Shown piece by piece: positions 40,532 through 48,550 of a stretch of 64,000 nucleotides of DNA. The stretch comes from Dactylosporangium aurantiacum. Its GTDB lineage: Bacteria > Actinomycetota > Actinomycetes > Mycobacteriales > Micromonosporaceae. The stretch spans positions 124,001 through 188,000 of the forward strand of contig NZ_JNYJ01000008.1 of the NCBI RefSeq assembly GCF_000716715.1, written 5' to 3'. The position numbers were made by a program, and so were the translations under genes. Within the stretch, counting starts at the first letter, position 1; every line of letters starts with the position of its first letter. The notes below the pieces were generated by a model, which saw only the letters and a list, made by a program, of their open reading frames with translations, made no database searches and was not told where the DNA came from.

Positions 40532-42048
40532 GCCGGTTCCGTCGCACGGCCGTGCTCGCGGCCGTGTTCGTCTGCGCGGCGTGCGGCCTGGTCTACGAGC
40601 TCGCCCTCGTGGCCCTCGGCAGCTACCTCATCGGCGACACCGCCGCGCAGGCGTCGATCGTGCTCGGCGTCATGGTCTTCGCCATGGGCATCGGCGCCCT
40701 GGCCGCCAAGCCGCTGCAGGGCCGGGCGCTGGTCGCGTTCGCCTGGATCGAGCTGCTCCTCGCGCTGCTCGGCGGGCTGTCGGTGCTCGCCCTCTACGCC
40801 GCGTTCGCGTGGCTGGACCTGTACGCCCCGGCCCTCGTCGCCGTCGCGCTCATCCTCGGCGCCCTCATCGGCGCCGAGATCCCGCTGCTCATGGTGCTGC
40901 TGCAACGCATCCGCCGGCAGGACGCGGGCAGCGCGGTGGCCGACCTGTTCGCCGCCGACTACGTCGGCGCCCTGCTCGGCGGGCTGGCGTTCCCGTTCCT
41001 GCTGCTGCCCGTCTTCGGCCAGCTCCGCGGCGCCCTCGTCGTCGGCGTGGTGAACGCCGTCATCGGCGTCGTCGTGGTGTTCGCCGTGTTCCGCCGCGAC
41101 CTGAGCCGCCGCGCCGGCGCCGCGCTCACCGCCGGCGCTGTCACGGTCCTGGCTGTGCTCGGCGGCGCGTTCTGGGTGTCGGAGCCGTTCGAGGTGACCG
41201 CCCGCCAGCAGCTGTACGCCGACCCGGTGGTCTACTCCACCCACAGCCGCTACCAGGAGATCGTGCTCACCTCCTCGCTCGACGGTGCCGACGTGCGGCT
41301 CTTCCTCAACGGCGACCTGCAGTTCGCCTCGATCGACGAGTACCGCTACCACGAGGCCCTGGTCCACCCGGTGCTCGCCGGCCCGCACGGCAGCGTGCTC
41401 ATCCTCGGCGGCGGCGACGGCCTCGCCCTGCGGGAGGTGCTGAAGTACCCGGACGTGCGCGCCGTGACCGAGGTGGAGCTGGACCCCGCGGTCATCGACC
41501 TGGCCCGCACCGACCCGCGGGTCCGCGCGCTCAACGCCGCCGCCTTCGACGACCCCCGCGTCCACCTGCTGAACCTCGACGCCTTCGCCTGGCTGCGCGA
41601 CGGCCCGCCGCAGTTCGACGCGATCATCGTCGACATGCCCGACCCCGACGAGACCGCCACGGCGAAGCTGTACTCCGTCGAGTTCTACGCCATGGTCCGC
41701 CGCGCCCTCGCCCCCGGCGGCCGGGTCGTGGTGCAGTCCGGCTCGCCGTACTTCGCGCAGCGCTCGTACTGGTGCGTGGAGGCCTCGCTGCGCGAGGCGG
41801 GGTTCGCCACGTCGCCGTACCACGTCGACGTGCCGTCCTTCGGCGACTGGGGCTTCTTCCTCGCGGCCCCCGGCACCGCCCCGGCGCTCACGCTCCAGCC
41901 GCCCGCGCCGCTGCGCTTCCTCGACACCGACGTGCTGCGCGCCGCCACCGTCTTCCCCGCCGACCGCCGCCGCGTCCAGGTGCCACCGTCGACCCTGATG
42001 GACCCGCGCATCCTGCAGTACGCCCGCGAGGAGTGGAAGGGCTACTGA
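40528..42048 (+). CDS. speE: Membrane-anchored polyamine aminopropyltransferase (spermidine synthase-like)
   Basis: 506 aa from GTG 40528. Residues about 1-215 form seven membrane helices; residues 225-480 form the spermidine-synthase domain. Motifs: DEYRYHEALVHP (His275), the SAM-product site VLILGGGDGLALREVL (GGGDG 294-298), VELDPAVIDLAR, and the catalytic IIVDMPDPDE (Asp369, Asp372). It would transfer an aminopropyl group from decarboxylated SAM to an amine, at the membrane. Last gene of the six-gene operon. Membrane-fused SpeE proteins occur in many bacteria; their acceptor amine is not established. Confidence 0.9.
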   Translation: MSRFRRTAVLAAVFVCAACGLVYELALVALGSYLIGDTAAQASIVLGVMVFAMGIGALAAKPLQGRALVAFAWIELLLALLGGLSVLALYAAFAWLDLYAPALVAVALILGALIGAEIPLLMVLLQRIRRQDAGSAVADLFAADYVGALLGGLAFPFLLLPVFGQLRGALVVGVVNAVIGVVVVFAVFRRDLSRRAGAALTAGAVTVLAVLGGAFWVSEPFEVTARQQLYADPVVYSTHSRYQEIVLTSSLDGADVRLFLNGDLQFASIDEYRYHEALVHPVLAGPHGSVLILGGGDGLALREVLKYPDVRAVTEVELDPAVIDLARTDPRVRALNAAAFDDPRVHLLNLDAFAWLRDGPPQFDAIIVDMPDPDETATAKLYSVEFYAMVRRALAPGGRVVVQSGSPYFAQRSYWCVEASLREAGFATSPYHVDVPSFGDWGFFLAAPGTAPALTLQPPAPLRFLDTDVLRAATVFPADRRRVQVPPSTLMDPRILQYAREEWKGY

Positions 42049-42067
42049 CCGCTCAGCCCGTCCTGCC

Positions 42068-42427
42068 TCACCGGCCCGGCTGGCGCATCCACCACTCGGT
42101 GAACTCGCGGCACTGCCCGACCGTGTCGAGCCGGATCAGCCACAGGTTGCTGTACACCCGGTCCGGGTACACCGTCACCCCCTGCACGACGCTCAGGTCC
42201 GGCCCGACCGTCACCGGATGCCAGGTGAACGCCGTCTCGCCGGGCTCGTCCCGCCGGGCCAGCCACTGCCGCACGATCGCCGCCCGCCCCCGCCACGGCT
42301 CGTCGTACGGCGCCGGGTAGTACACCGCGTCCTGCGCGAACAGCCCGCCGATCTCCTCGCGGTCGTTGCTGTTCCACGCCCTCACGTAGCCCGACACCCA
42401 GTCGGTCACCGCCTCGAGGTCCGTCAT
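42068..42427 (-). CDS. NTF2-like (SnoaL-type) fold protein
   Basis: 119 aa. VTDWVSGYVRAWNSNDREEIGGLFAQDAVYYPAPYDEPWRG is the typical first half of NTF2-like proteins (the WN-SND and DAVYY segments), with a beta sheet after it. Fold is clear; activity is not. Convergent with the aminopropyltransferase gene. Confidence 0.8.
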   Translation of the reverse strand: MTDLEAVTDWVSGYVRAWNSNDREEIGGLFAQDAVYYPAPYDEPWRGRAAIVRQWLARRDEPGETAFTWHPVTVGPDLSVVQGVTVYPDRVYSNLWLIRLDTVGQCREFTEWWMRQPGR

Positions 42428-42509
42428 CCCCTCTTCCTACCCCCTGCCCGCCCCGACCGCGATCCCGCACGGCCCCGGACCAGCGCGCCGTTCATGGCGC
42501 GGCTCGCGT

Positions 42510-43034
42510 CTAGCCGGCGGCGTCGAGGAGGTCGCGGGTCAGCAGGGGGTGCAGGGTGATGCCCTCGGCGGCGAGGGCCTCGGTGCCGCCCTCCTGACGG
42601 TCGATGACGCACACCGCGTGCTCGATGACGGCGCCCGCCTGGCGCAGCTCGGCGGCGGAGATGGCGATCTGCCCGCCCGAGGTGACCACGTCCTCGACGA
42701 GCAGGACCCGGCGGCCGGCGAGGTCGGTGCCCTCGGCGAGGCGGCGGGTGCCGTACGGCTTGGCGGCCTTGCGCACGAACGCGCACGGCAGCCCCGCGTG
42801 CCGGGCCAGGGCGACGACGACGGCGATACCGCCCATCTCCAGGCCGGCGAGGACCTCGGTGCCGGCGGGCACGAGCGGGGCGAGCCCGGCACCGACGGCG
42901 TCGAGCAGGACCGGGTCCGCCTCGAACTGGTACTTGTCGAAGTACTCGGTCGCGGTCCTGCCCGAGCGCAGGACGAACGAACCGCTCAGGCGGCACCGGG
43001 CGGCGATGGCCGCGGCGAGGTCAACGGTCTCCAC
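42510..43034 (-). CDS. pyrE: Orotate phosphoribosyltransferase
   Basis: 174 aa from GTG 43034. Makes orotidine 5'-phosphate from orotate and PRPP in pyrimidine synthesis. F-V-L-R-S-G-R-T-A-T-E-Y-F-D-K (residues 20-34) is the orotate-site segment, KAAKPYGTRRLAEG the flexible loop, and VLLVEDVVTSGGQ (110-122) the PRPP motif. The length fits short bacterial PyrE. No other pyr gene is near. Confidence 0.94.
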   Translation of the reverse strand: METVDLAAAIAARCRLSGSFVLRSGRTATEYFDKYQFEADPVLLDAVGAGLAPLVPAGTEVLAGLEMGGIAVVVALARHAGLPCAFVRKAAKPYGTRRLAEGTDLAGRRVLLVEDVVTSGGQIAISAAELRQAGAVIEHAVCVIDRQEGGTEALAAEGITLHPLLTRDLLDAAG

Positions 43035-43097
43035 GGACGTGCATCATCCCATTCACGGGGACAGACAACGGCGGCAGGTGCTGCCATGATGTGCCGC

Positions 43098-43490
43098 GTG
43101 ATACGCCTCTATGGACTGCTCTTCCTCATCGACCTGGTGATGCTGGTCGTGGCGCTCATCGACTGCCTCTCCAGCGACGAGGACCGGGTGCGCAACCTGC
43201 CGAAGGTCGCGTGGGTGTTCATCATCCTGCTGTTCTCCCCCGTCGGATGGATCGCCTGGTACGTCGCCGGCCGTCCCCAGGCGGTCCGCGCCGGCGGCAC
43301 GTGGCGGCCCGGTGGCGGCTTCCCCGAGCGGGAGCGCCCGCGGCCCGTGGCACCGGACGACGACCCGGAGTTCCTGCGCCAGATCGCCCGGTCCCGCCGC
43401 GACGACGAGGACATGTTCAGCCGGTGGGAGGCGGACCTGCGCCGCCGCGAGGAGGAGCTGCGCCGCCGCGAGGAGGAACGCCCGCAGTAG
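43098..43490 (+). CDS. PLDc_N domain membrane protein
   Basis: 130 aa from GTG 43098 (VIRLYGLLFLIDLVMLVVALIDCLS). Two membrane helices form the PLD-nuclease N-terminal domain, with NLPKVAWVFIILLFSPVGWIAWYVAGRP as the second half. A charged tail with Glu/Arg helices follows (RRREEELRRREEERPQ, a probable coiled coil). No catalytic phospholipase D domain is present. CATGAT (43085-43090) is 7 nt before the GTG, resembling a leaderless promoter; in-frame ATGs at 43086 and 43089 are alternatives. Confidence 0.8.
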   Translation: MIRLYGLLFLIDLVMLVVALIDCLSSDEDRVRNLPKVAWVFIILLFSPVGWIAWYVAGRPQAVRAGGTWRPGGGFPERERPRPVAPDDDPEFLRQIARSRRDDEDMFSRWEADLRRREEELRRREEERPQ

Positions 43491-43512
43491 GCCCCCGCCC
43501 GGCGGGCAGCCG

Positions 43513-43567
43513 GGCCGAAACCAAAGGGTCAGGCCGAAACCAAAGGGTCAGGCCGAGACCGGGGTCA
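43513..43567. repeat. 19-bp tandem duplication plus degenerate third copy
   Basis: GGCCGAAACCAAAGGGTCA at 43513-43531 and 43532-43550, then a shortened GGCCGAGACCGGGGTCA at 43551-43567. It lies in the convergent gap and runs into the stop of the APH-type gene. Confidence 0.8.
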
Positions 43568-44485
43568 GGCCAGGCCGGCGGCGAGGCGGGCGCGCAGCCA
43601 CGGCAGCATCACGGCGGCCTGGTCCTGCTGGAACCGGCGCAGCGTGGGCAGGCCGGGCGGGTCGGGCTCCCGGCCGCGGTCGGTGAACAACGCCGCCAGC
43701 CCCGCGATCACCGCCGTCACGTCGGCCGGGTCCGGCTCGAAGACGTCCAGGAGGGTGTCGGACGGGGCGCCACCGTACAGGCGGACGTTGAGCAGCAACG
43801 ACAGCGTGTCGAACCACGGCACGCCCACCGCCGCGCCCGGCCAGTCGACGACCATGACCGAGCCGTCGGGCCGGATCAGCAGGTTGTCGGCGCGGATGTC
43901 CACGTGCACGAGCCGGTCGCCGGCGAGCGCCGTGACGCCGCGGTCGGCGAGCTCGACGAGCAGGTCCAGGTTGGACGCCGCCCACGGGTCGAGGGCGGCG
44001 GGCGGGTCGGCCGCCAGCCGCCGCCAGCCGCCGAAGCTGTCCGCCAGCAGCGACGGCAGCGACGGCAGCCCGGACACCGGGACCGGCAGGCGGCGCAGCG
44101 CGTCGAGGACCGCCGCCAGCTCGTCGTCCTGCCACGGTACGTGCGGCTGCCGGCCCTCCACGTCGGCGAACACCAGCGCCACCCACGTGCCGTCGTCGTG
44201 GAACCCGAGCAGCCGCGGCGCGGGCACGTCGGCCGGCAGCATCGCGGTGACCCTGGCCTCGGTGCGGTGCAGCTGCACGCTGTGCGCGTTCTGCGCGGCG
44301 CTGACCGCCTTCACGAACGCCCGGGATCCGTCGGCCAGCAGGACCCGGTCGGCGGTGCCGGGCGAGAACCCACCGGGCTGCGACACGGCCCGCACCACCG
44401 GGCCGCCCAGGATGGCGGTGACCGCCGCGTGCACCGTCGACGGCAGGTCGTCCCAGCCGATGCGTACCCCGGAAGCCTGCACCAT
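43565..44485 (-). CDS. Aminoglycoside phosphotransferase-family (APH) kinase
   Basis: 306 aa. Protein-kinase-like fold: VLLADGSRAFVKAVS holds the ATP lysine, LVHVDIRADNLLIRP the catalytic loop (H-x-D-x(4)-N), and VMVVDWPGAAVG the metal-binding D-W. The canonical D-P-G-N is D-W-P-G. The family phosphorylates antibiotics, choline or other small alcohols; the true substrate is unknown, and drug resistance should not be assumed. Confidence 0.88.
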   Translation of the reverse strand: MVQASGVRIGWDDLPSTVHAAVTAILGGPVVRAVSQPGGFSPGTADRVLLADGSRAFVKAVSAAQNAHSVQLHRTEARVTAMLPADVPAPRLLGFHDDGTWVALVFADVEGRQPHVPWQDDELAAVLDALRRLPVPVSGLPSLPSLLADSFGGWRRLAADPPAALDPWAASNLDLLVELADRGVTALAGDRLVHVDIRADNLLIRPDGSVMVVDWPGAAVGVPWFDTLSLLLNVRLYGGAPSDTLLDVFEPDPADVTAVIAGLAALFTDRGREPDPPGLPTLRRFQQDQAAVMLPWLRARLAAGLA

Positions 44486-44562
44486 CGCACGATCCTCGCA
44501 CTCCCGGCCGTGCCTGCGCGAGAACCCGATCGTGGGCTGCTAGCATTCCGGGCGTCGTACAG

Positions 44563-45198
44563 GTGATCGGGGAAAGCGGGCGGACGGTGGACCGCGACGA
44601 AGGCACGCAGCGTCAGGGCCTCGGCCCGGTGCTCACCGTGCCGAACCTGATCAGTTTCGCCCGTCTGCTGGGTGTTCCGCTCTTCCTGTACCTCTTCCTC
44701 GCCACCGACGCCACCGGCTGGGCGATCGCCGTGCTCGTCGTCGGCGGGCTCAGCGACTGGGTCGACGGCTTCGCCGCCCGGCGCCTCAAGCAGGTCAGCC
44801 GCCTCGGCGAGCTGCTCGACCCGCTCGCCGACCGGCTGTACATCCTGGCCACCCTGTTCGCGCTGACGTTCAAGGACGTCGTGCCCTGGTGGTTCACGAT
44901 CGCGCTGCTGGCCCGCGAGGCGGTCATGGTGCTGTGCCTGGTCGTGCTGCGCGTCCTCGGCCACGGCCCGCCGCCGGTGCACTACGTCGGCAAGACCGCG
45001 ACCGCGGTGCTGCTCATGGGCTTCCCGATGATGCTGCTGGCGAAGTTCAGCGAGGCCGCCCGCCCGTGGGCGCTGCCGAGCGGCTGGGCGCTGCTGTGGT
45101 GGGGCATCGTCCTGTACTGGGTCGCCGCCGTCTTCTACTTCATCCAGGCCGCGATCCACGTGCGGGCCGGCCGGCTGCAAGCCTCCGACGCCTCGTGA
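44563..45198 (+). CDS. CDP-alcohol phosphatidyltransferase (Rv1822/PgsA2-like)
   Basis: 211 aa; GTG 44563 (possible alternative GTG 44587). The signature D-x2-D-G-x2-A-R-x8-G-x3-D-x3-D is intact: D65, D68, G69, A72-R73, G82, D86 and D90 (DWVDGFAARR ... GELLDPLADR). Six membrane helices. It would join a CDP-activated lipid to an alcohol, probably in phosphatidylglycerol or cardiolipin synthesis. First gene of a block syntenic with M. tuberculosis Rv1822-Rv1830. Its TGA overlaps the next GTG. TAGCAT at 44541-44546 is a candidate -10. Confidence 0.9.
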   Translation: MIGESGRTVDRDEGTQRQGLGPVLTVPNLISFARLLGVPLFLYLFLATDATGWAIAVLVVGGLSDWVDGFAARRLKQVSRLGELLDPLADRLYILATLFALTFKDVVPWWFTIALLAREAVMVLCLVVLRVLGHGPPPVHYVGKTATAVLLMGFPMMLLAKFSEAARPWALPSGWALLWWGIVLYWVAAVFYFIQAAIHVRAGRLQASDAS

Positions 45199-46058
45199 CC
45201 TTCGCTCGCCGCGACGACCTGCTCGGCGACCTGTTCCGCACGCCGCTCGACCCCGGCTACGCGCAGGCCGCCGCCCGCCGCGCGGCGACCGGCGAACCCC
45301 CACCCCGGTGGGGCCGGGCCGCCCGCGCGGTGACCCTCACCGCCGTCGGGTTCCTGCTCGCCGTGGCGTACCACCAGGCGGTCGCCGAGGCGCCGTCGGC
45401 GAGCCGGGCCCGCGACGACCTGGTCGCCGACGTCCGCTCCCGGCAGCGCACCGCCGAGGACCTGCAACGCCGGGTCGACGCGCTGCGCGCCCAGGTCGAC
45501 CAGGCCCGCGACGACGCCCTCGCCGACGCGTCCGGCGCCGCGCGGCTGCGCGGCCTCGCGGCCCGCGCCGGCACCGGCAAGGTCACCGGCGACGGGGTCG
45601 TGGTCCGCGTGGCCGACGCGCCCCCGCAGGTCGACCCGGTCACCGGCAAGACCGCCGAGGAGAACCTCGGCATCGTGCTGGACCGCGACCTGCAGGACGT
45701 CGCCAACGGCCTGTTCCAGGCCGGCGCCGAGGCCATCGCCGTCAACGGCCAGCGCCTCACCGCCACCAGCACCATCCGCGCCGCGGGCGGCGTGATCCTG
45801 GTCGACTTCAGGCCGGTCACCAGCCCGTACGAGGTCGCCGCCATCGGCCCGTCCGACCTCACCGACCGCTTCTCCGCCTCCGCCACGGCCAAGCGCTTCC
45901 GCCGGTACGTCGACAACTACCGGATGCAGTTCGCCGTGAAGGCCCGCAAGGCCCTGGTCCTGGCCGCCGCCCCAGAACCGCCCCTGCGCTACGCCCACCC
46001 GCCGGCCCCGTCCCCCTCGGTCCCGGCCTCACCCTCACCCTCAGGAGGTCGCCGGTGA
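45195..46058 (+). CDS. DUF881 membrane protein (Rv1823-like)
   Basis: 287 aa from GTG 45195 (GTGA overlap with the preceding stop). One membrane helix (AVTLTAVGFLLAVAYHQAVA, residues about 40-60), a coiled coil rich in Arg/Glu/Gln (RQRTAEDLQRRVDALRAQVD), then the DUF881 domain with GDGVVVRVADAP, QDVANGLFQAGAEAIAVNGQRLTATS and AAGGVILVDFRPVTSPYEVAAIG. Pro/Ser-rich tail. In related bacteria DUF881 proteins are membrane proteins of unknown function linked to division or envelope genes. Neighbours keep the Rv1822-1830 order. Confidence 0.88.
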   Translation: MTFARRDDLLGDLFRTPLDPGYAQAAARRAATGEPPPRWGRAARAVTLTAVGFLLAVAYHQAVAEAPSASRARDDLVADVRSRQRTAEDLQRRVDALRAQVDQARDDALADASGAARLRGLAARAGTGKVTGDGVVVRVADAPPQVDPVTGKTAEENLGIVLDRDLQDVANGLFQAGAEAIAVNGQRLTATSTIRAAGGVILVDFRPVTSPYEVAAIGPSDLTDRFSASATAKRFRRYVDNYRMQFAVKARKALVLAAAPEPPLRYAHPPAPSPSVPASPSPSGGRR

Positions 46059-46387
46059 TCGCGGTCATCGCGCTCGCCATCGGGGTCGCGGCGGGGATCT
46101 TCCTCGAGCCGACCGTGCCGCTGGGCCTGCAGCCGTACCTGCCGATCGCCGTCGTGGCCGCCCTGGACGCCGTCTTCGGCGGCGTGCGGGCCAAGCTCGA
46201 CGGCATCTTCGACGACAAGCAGTTCGTCGTGTCGTTCGTGTCCAACGTGCTGGTCGCCGCCCTCATCGTGTACCTGGGCGACCAGCTCGGCGTCGGCGGC
46301 CAACTCTCCACCGGCGTCGTGGTCGTCCTGGGCGTGCGGATCTTCAGCAACGCCGCCGCCATCCGCCGCCACCTGTTCCGGGCATGA
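46055..46387 (+). CDS. Small basic protein, DUF1290 (Rv1824-like)
   Basis: 110 aa from GTG 46055, with a perfect AGGAGGT ribosome site at 46043-46049. Three membrane helices; FLEPTVPLGLQPYLPIAVVA, LDAVFGGVRAKLDGIFDDKQF and GVRIFSNAAAIRRHLFRA are DUF1290 hallmarks. B. subtilis Sbp, a neighbour of ftsAZ, is in this family. GTGA overlap with the gene before and ATGA with the gene after indicate tight coupling. Confidence 0.92.
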   Translation: MIAVIALAIGVAAGIFLEPTVPLGLQPYLPIAVVAALDAVFGGVRAKLDGIFDDKQFVVSFVSNVLVAALIVYLGDQLGVGGQLSTGVVVVLGVRIFSNAAAIRRHLFRA

Positions 46388-47907
46388 CCGCCACGCCCGC
46401 CCCGGACCGGGACCCCGCGGCGTCGAACGACGGCAAGGACGCCCGCCGGCGCCCGCCGTCGCCTCGCCCCGTCCGTCAGGCGGGACCGTCCAGCCCGGTT
46501 CCCTCAGAGCAATCCCCCGGACCCAGACCCCAGGCCGGACCATCGAGCCAACTCCCCTCGGAGCAACTCCCTGGGCCCAGCCCTCAGGCGGGACCGTCGA
46601 GCCCGGTTCCCTCGGAGCAATCCCCCGGACCCAGCCCTCAGGCGGGATCATCAAGCCCGGTTCCCTCGGAGCAATCCCCCGGACCCAGACCCCAGGCGGG
46701 ACCGTCCAGCCCGGTTCCCTCGGAGCAATCCCCCGGACCCAGACCCCAGGCCGGACCATCGAGCCCGGTTCCCTCAGAACAGCTCCCTGCACACATTCCC
46801 CAAACGGGCGACATTTCCGAAATGTCGGGCAAGGAAGGGGGCCGACACGTGGTGCATTCCGAAGGCGACGACGCTGGCATGACCGGTGAGGCAGGGCACG
46901 GGGCCACCCCCGCGACGCCCGGCGCGGCAGACGACGACGCTGGCACGACCGGTCAGGCCAGACACGAGGCCACCCCCGCCACGCCCGGCGCGGCAGACCC
47001 GGCCACCACCGCGGCGGCCGGCAGGGCGGGTGAGTCCGGCGCTCCCGGCGACACCACCCCCGCGGGTGACGGGGTCACCATGGCGGGCCCCGGCGCGGAT
47101 GAGGCAGCCACCCCGACCGGCAGCGTGGGTGACCGGGTCGGCCACGACGGCAGCGACGGCAACAGCGACAGTGACCTGGCCACAGCCGGGGCCGGCAGGA
47201 CCACGCGGGCGGGGTGGCTGCGGGGTGGGACGGGGATGGTGATCGCGCTGCTCGTCGGGTTGCTCGGGTTCGCCATCTCGGTGCAGTTCAAGGCGAGCAA
47301 CTCCGACGCCGGGCTGGCGGCCGCCCGGCCGGAGGACCTGGTGCGCATCCTGTCCGACCTGGACGCGCAGCAGGACCGGCTGCGGCGGGAGATCGGGGAC
47401 CTGGAGGAGACGCGGCGGCAGCTGGACTCGGGGGCGCAGGGGCGCGACGCAGCCCTGGCGGAGGCCCGCAAGCGCGCCGACGAGCTGGGGATCCTGGCCG
47501 GGACGTTGCCGGCGGAGGGGCCCGGGCTGTCGATCGAGATCACACCCGGGACGGAGAAGGTCAAGGCGGAGGTGATCCTGGACGCGGTCGAGGAGCTGCG
47601 GGGCGCCGGGGCCGAGGCGATGCAGATCAACGGGCACGACGGCGGCACGGTGCGGGTCGTCGCGTCGACGTATTTCGTGGACGGTGACAACGACCGGCTG
47701 GTGGTCGCCGGGCTGAGTCTCGCCGCACCCTATACGATCATGGTCATCGGCGGACCGGACACCATGCGCACGGCGCTGAACATCCCCGGAGGGGTGGTGG
47801 ACAGCGTGCGGCAGCACGGCGGTACGGTTCTGGTGCGTGCAGCGGATCCGGTGCGCGTGACCGCGTTGCACACCGCCGGTGAGTTGCAGTACGCAAAACC
47901 CGCCTGA
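46384..47907 (+). CDS. DUF881 membrane protein with repeat-rich N-terminus (Rv1825-like)
   Basis: 507 aa; family members are usually near 250-300 aa. Residues 33-140 are six 18-residue repeats with consensus AGPSSPVPSEQSPGPRPQ. Residues 162-205 are two 22-residue repeats (DDAGMTGEAGHGATPATP). A membrane helix at about 284-302 (VIALLVGLLGFAISVQF) is followed by a coiled coil (RILSDLDAQQDRLRREIGDLEETRRQLDSG) and the DUF881 domain (GPGLSIEITPG, VVASTYFVDGDNDRLVVAG). The added part precedes the helix, so it is probably cytoplasmic and disordered. Starts by ATGA overlap with the DUF1290 gene. Confidence 0.88.
   Translation: MTATPAPDRDPAASNDGKDARRRPPSPRPVRQAGPSSPVPSEQSPGPRPQAGPSSQLPSEQLPGPSPQAGPSSPVPSEQSPGPSPQAGSSSPVPSEQSPGPRPQAGPSSPVPSEQSPGPRPQAGPSSPVPSEQLPAHIPQTGDISEMSGKEGGRHVVHSEGDDAGMTGEAGHGATPATPGAADDDAGTTGQARHEATPATPGAADPATTAAAGRAGESGAPGDTTPAGDGVTMAGPGADEAATPTGSVGDRVGHDGSDGNSDSDLATAGAGRTTRAGWLRGGTGMVIALLVGLLGFAISVQFKASNSDAGLAAARPEDLVRILSDLDAQQDRLRREIGDLEETRRQLDSGAQGRDAALAEARKRADELGILAGTLPAEGPGLSIEITPGTEKVKAEVILDAVEELRGAGAEAMQINGHDGGTVRVVASTYFVDGDNDRLVVAGLSLAAPYTIMVIGGPDTMRTALNIPGGVVDSVRQHGGTVLVRAADPVRVTALHTAGELQYAKPA
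46480..46803 (+). repeat. 54-bp in-frame tandem repeat (six copies) in the second DUF881 gene
   Basis: Starts with GCGGGACCGTCCAGCCCGG at 46480. Six units of 54 bp give 18 residues each. Copies 1, 3, 5 and 6 are near-identical; copies 2 and 4 have more changes. All are whole codons, so the frame is kept. Confidence 0.9.
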
Positions 47908-47922
47908 CGACTAAGGACCGAC

Positions 47923-48306
47923 GTGATTCCCGAGGATCTGCGCTACACGGCGGAGCACGAGTGGCTCGCACCGGCCGAGGCCGGCGCCTTCAAGGTCGGC
48001 ATCACCCACTTCGCACAGGAGGCGCTGGGCGACATCGTCTTCGTGCAGCTGCCCGAGGTCGGTGCGAAGGTCCAGGCCGGTGACGCGTTCGGTGAGGTCG
48101 AGTCGACCAAGAGCGTGTCCGAGATCTACGCGCCCGTGTCGGGTGAGGTCGTCGCGGTCAACGCGGCCCTCGACGCCACTCCCGAGGTGCTCAACTCCGA
48201 CCCGTATGGGGACGGCTGGCTGGTCGAGCTCAAGGCCGACGACCCGGCGGCGGTCGACGCGCTGCTGGACGCCGCGGCGTACCGGGAGCTGACGGAAAAC
48301 AGCTGA
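47923..48306 (+). CDS. gcvH: Glycine cleavage system H protein
   Basis: 127 aa from GTG 47923 (VIPEDLRYTAEHEW). Lipoyl-carrier protein of the glycine cleavage complex; the lipoyl lysine is Lys63 in VESTKSVSEIYAP. GDIVFVQLPEVG and LNSDPYGDGWLVELK are family segments. Fifteen nt after the DUF881 stop. The T, P and L subunits are not here. In M. tuberculosis the same gene (Rv1826) precedes garA. Confidence 0.96.
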   Translation: MIPEDLRYTAEHEWLAPAEAGAFKVGITHFAQEALGDIVFVQLPEVGAKVQAGDAFGEVESTKSVSEIYAPVSGEVVAVNAALDATPEVLNSDPYGDGWLVELKADDPAAVDALLDAAAYRELTENS

Positions 48307-48449
48307 GCCGCGACAATACGGCTCACCGACATCGGCTGATCCGCGAATCGGCCGATTGAGCACGGCAAAGCGGAAACGCGAGCAGCACGAGAAGACAACG
48401 TCCGACGACCCGCGACAGGAATTGCGGCAATACGGTGCCGCGCGTCTGG

Positions 48450-48479
48450 TTGACCCGTGATTTCGGGCGTGACTAGGCT
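48450..48479 (+). promoter_or_regulatory. Candidate sigma-70-type promoter for garA
   Basis: TTGACC at 48450-48455, 18-nt spacer, TAGGCT at 48474-48479. It lies 71 nt before the garA ATG, in the 244-bp gap after gcvH, so garA can be transcribed apart from the upstream block. Confidence 0.55.
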
Positions 48480-48550
48480 CGCTCAGTCAACCGTATGCAT
48501 CGGCCTGTCGCATCGGAGGACACCCGAGAAGACGACCGTGAGGTGGTTCC

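Noticed and set aside
43565..44485. Aminoglycoside resistance call for the APH-type kinase
   Set aside because: The fold is shared by many small-molecule kinases and nothing in the sequence or neighbours points to a drug substrate.
45989..46792. Periodic minus-strand peptide (REPGWTVPPGVWVRGIAP type) opposite the DUF881 repeats
   Set aside because: The periodicity is just the complement of the 54-bp repeat in the real gene.
46480..46803. Repeat array that could suggest a CRISPR
   Set aside because: Units are contiguous 54-bp in-frame coding repeats without spacers, and no cas genes are present.
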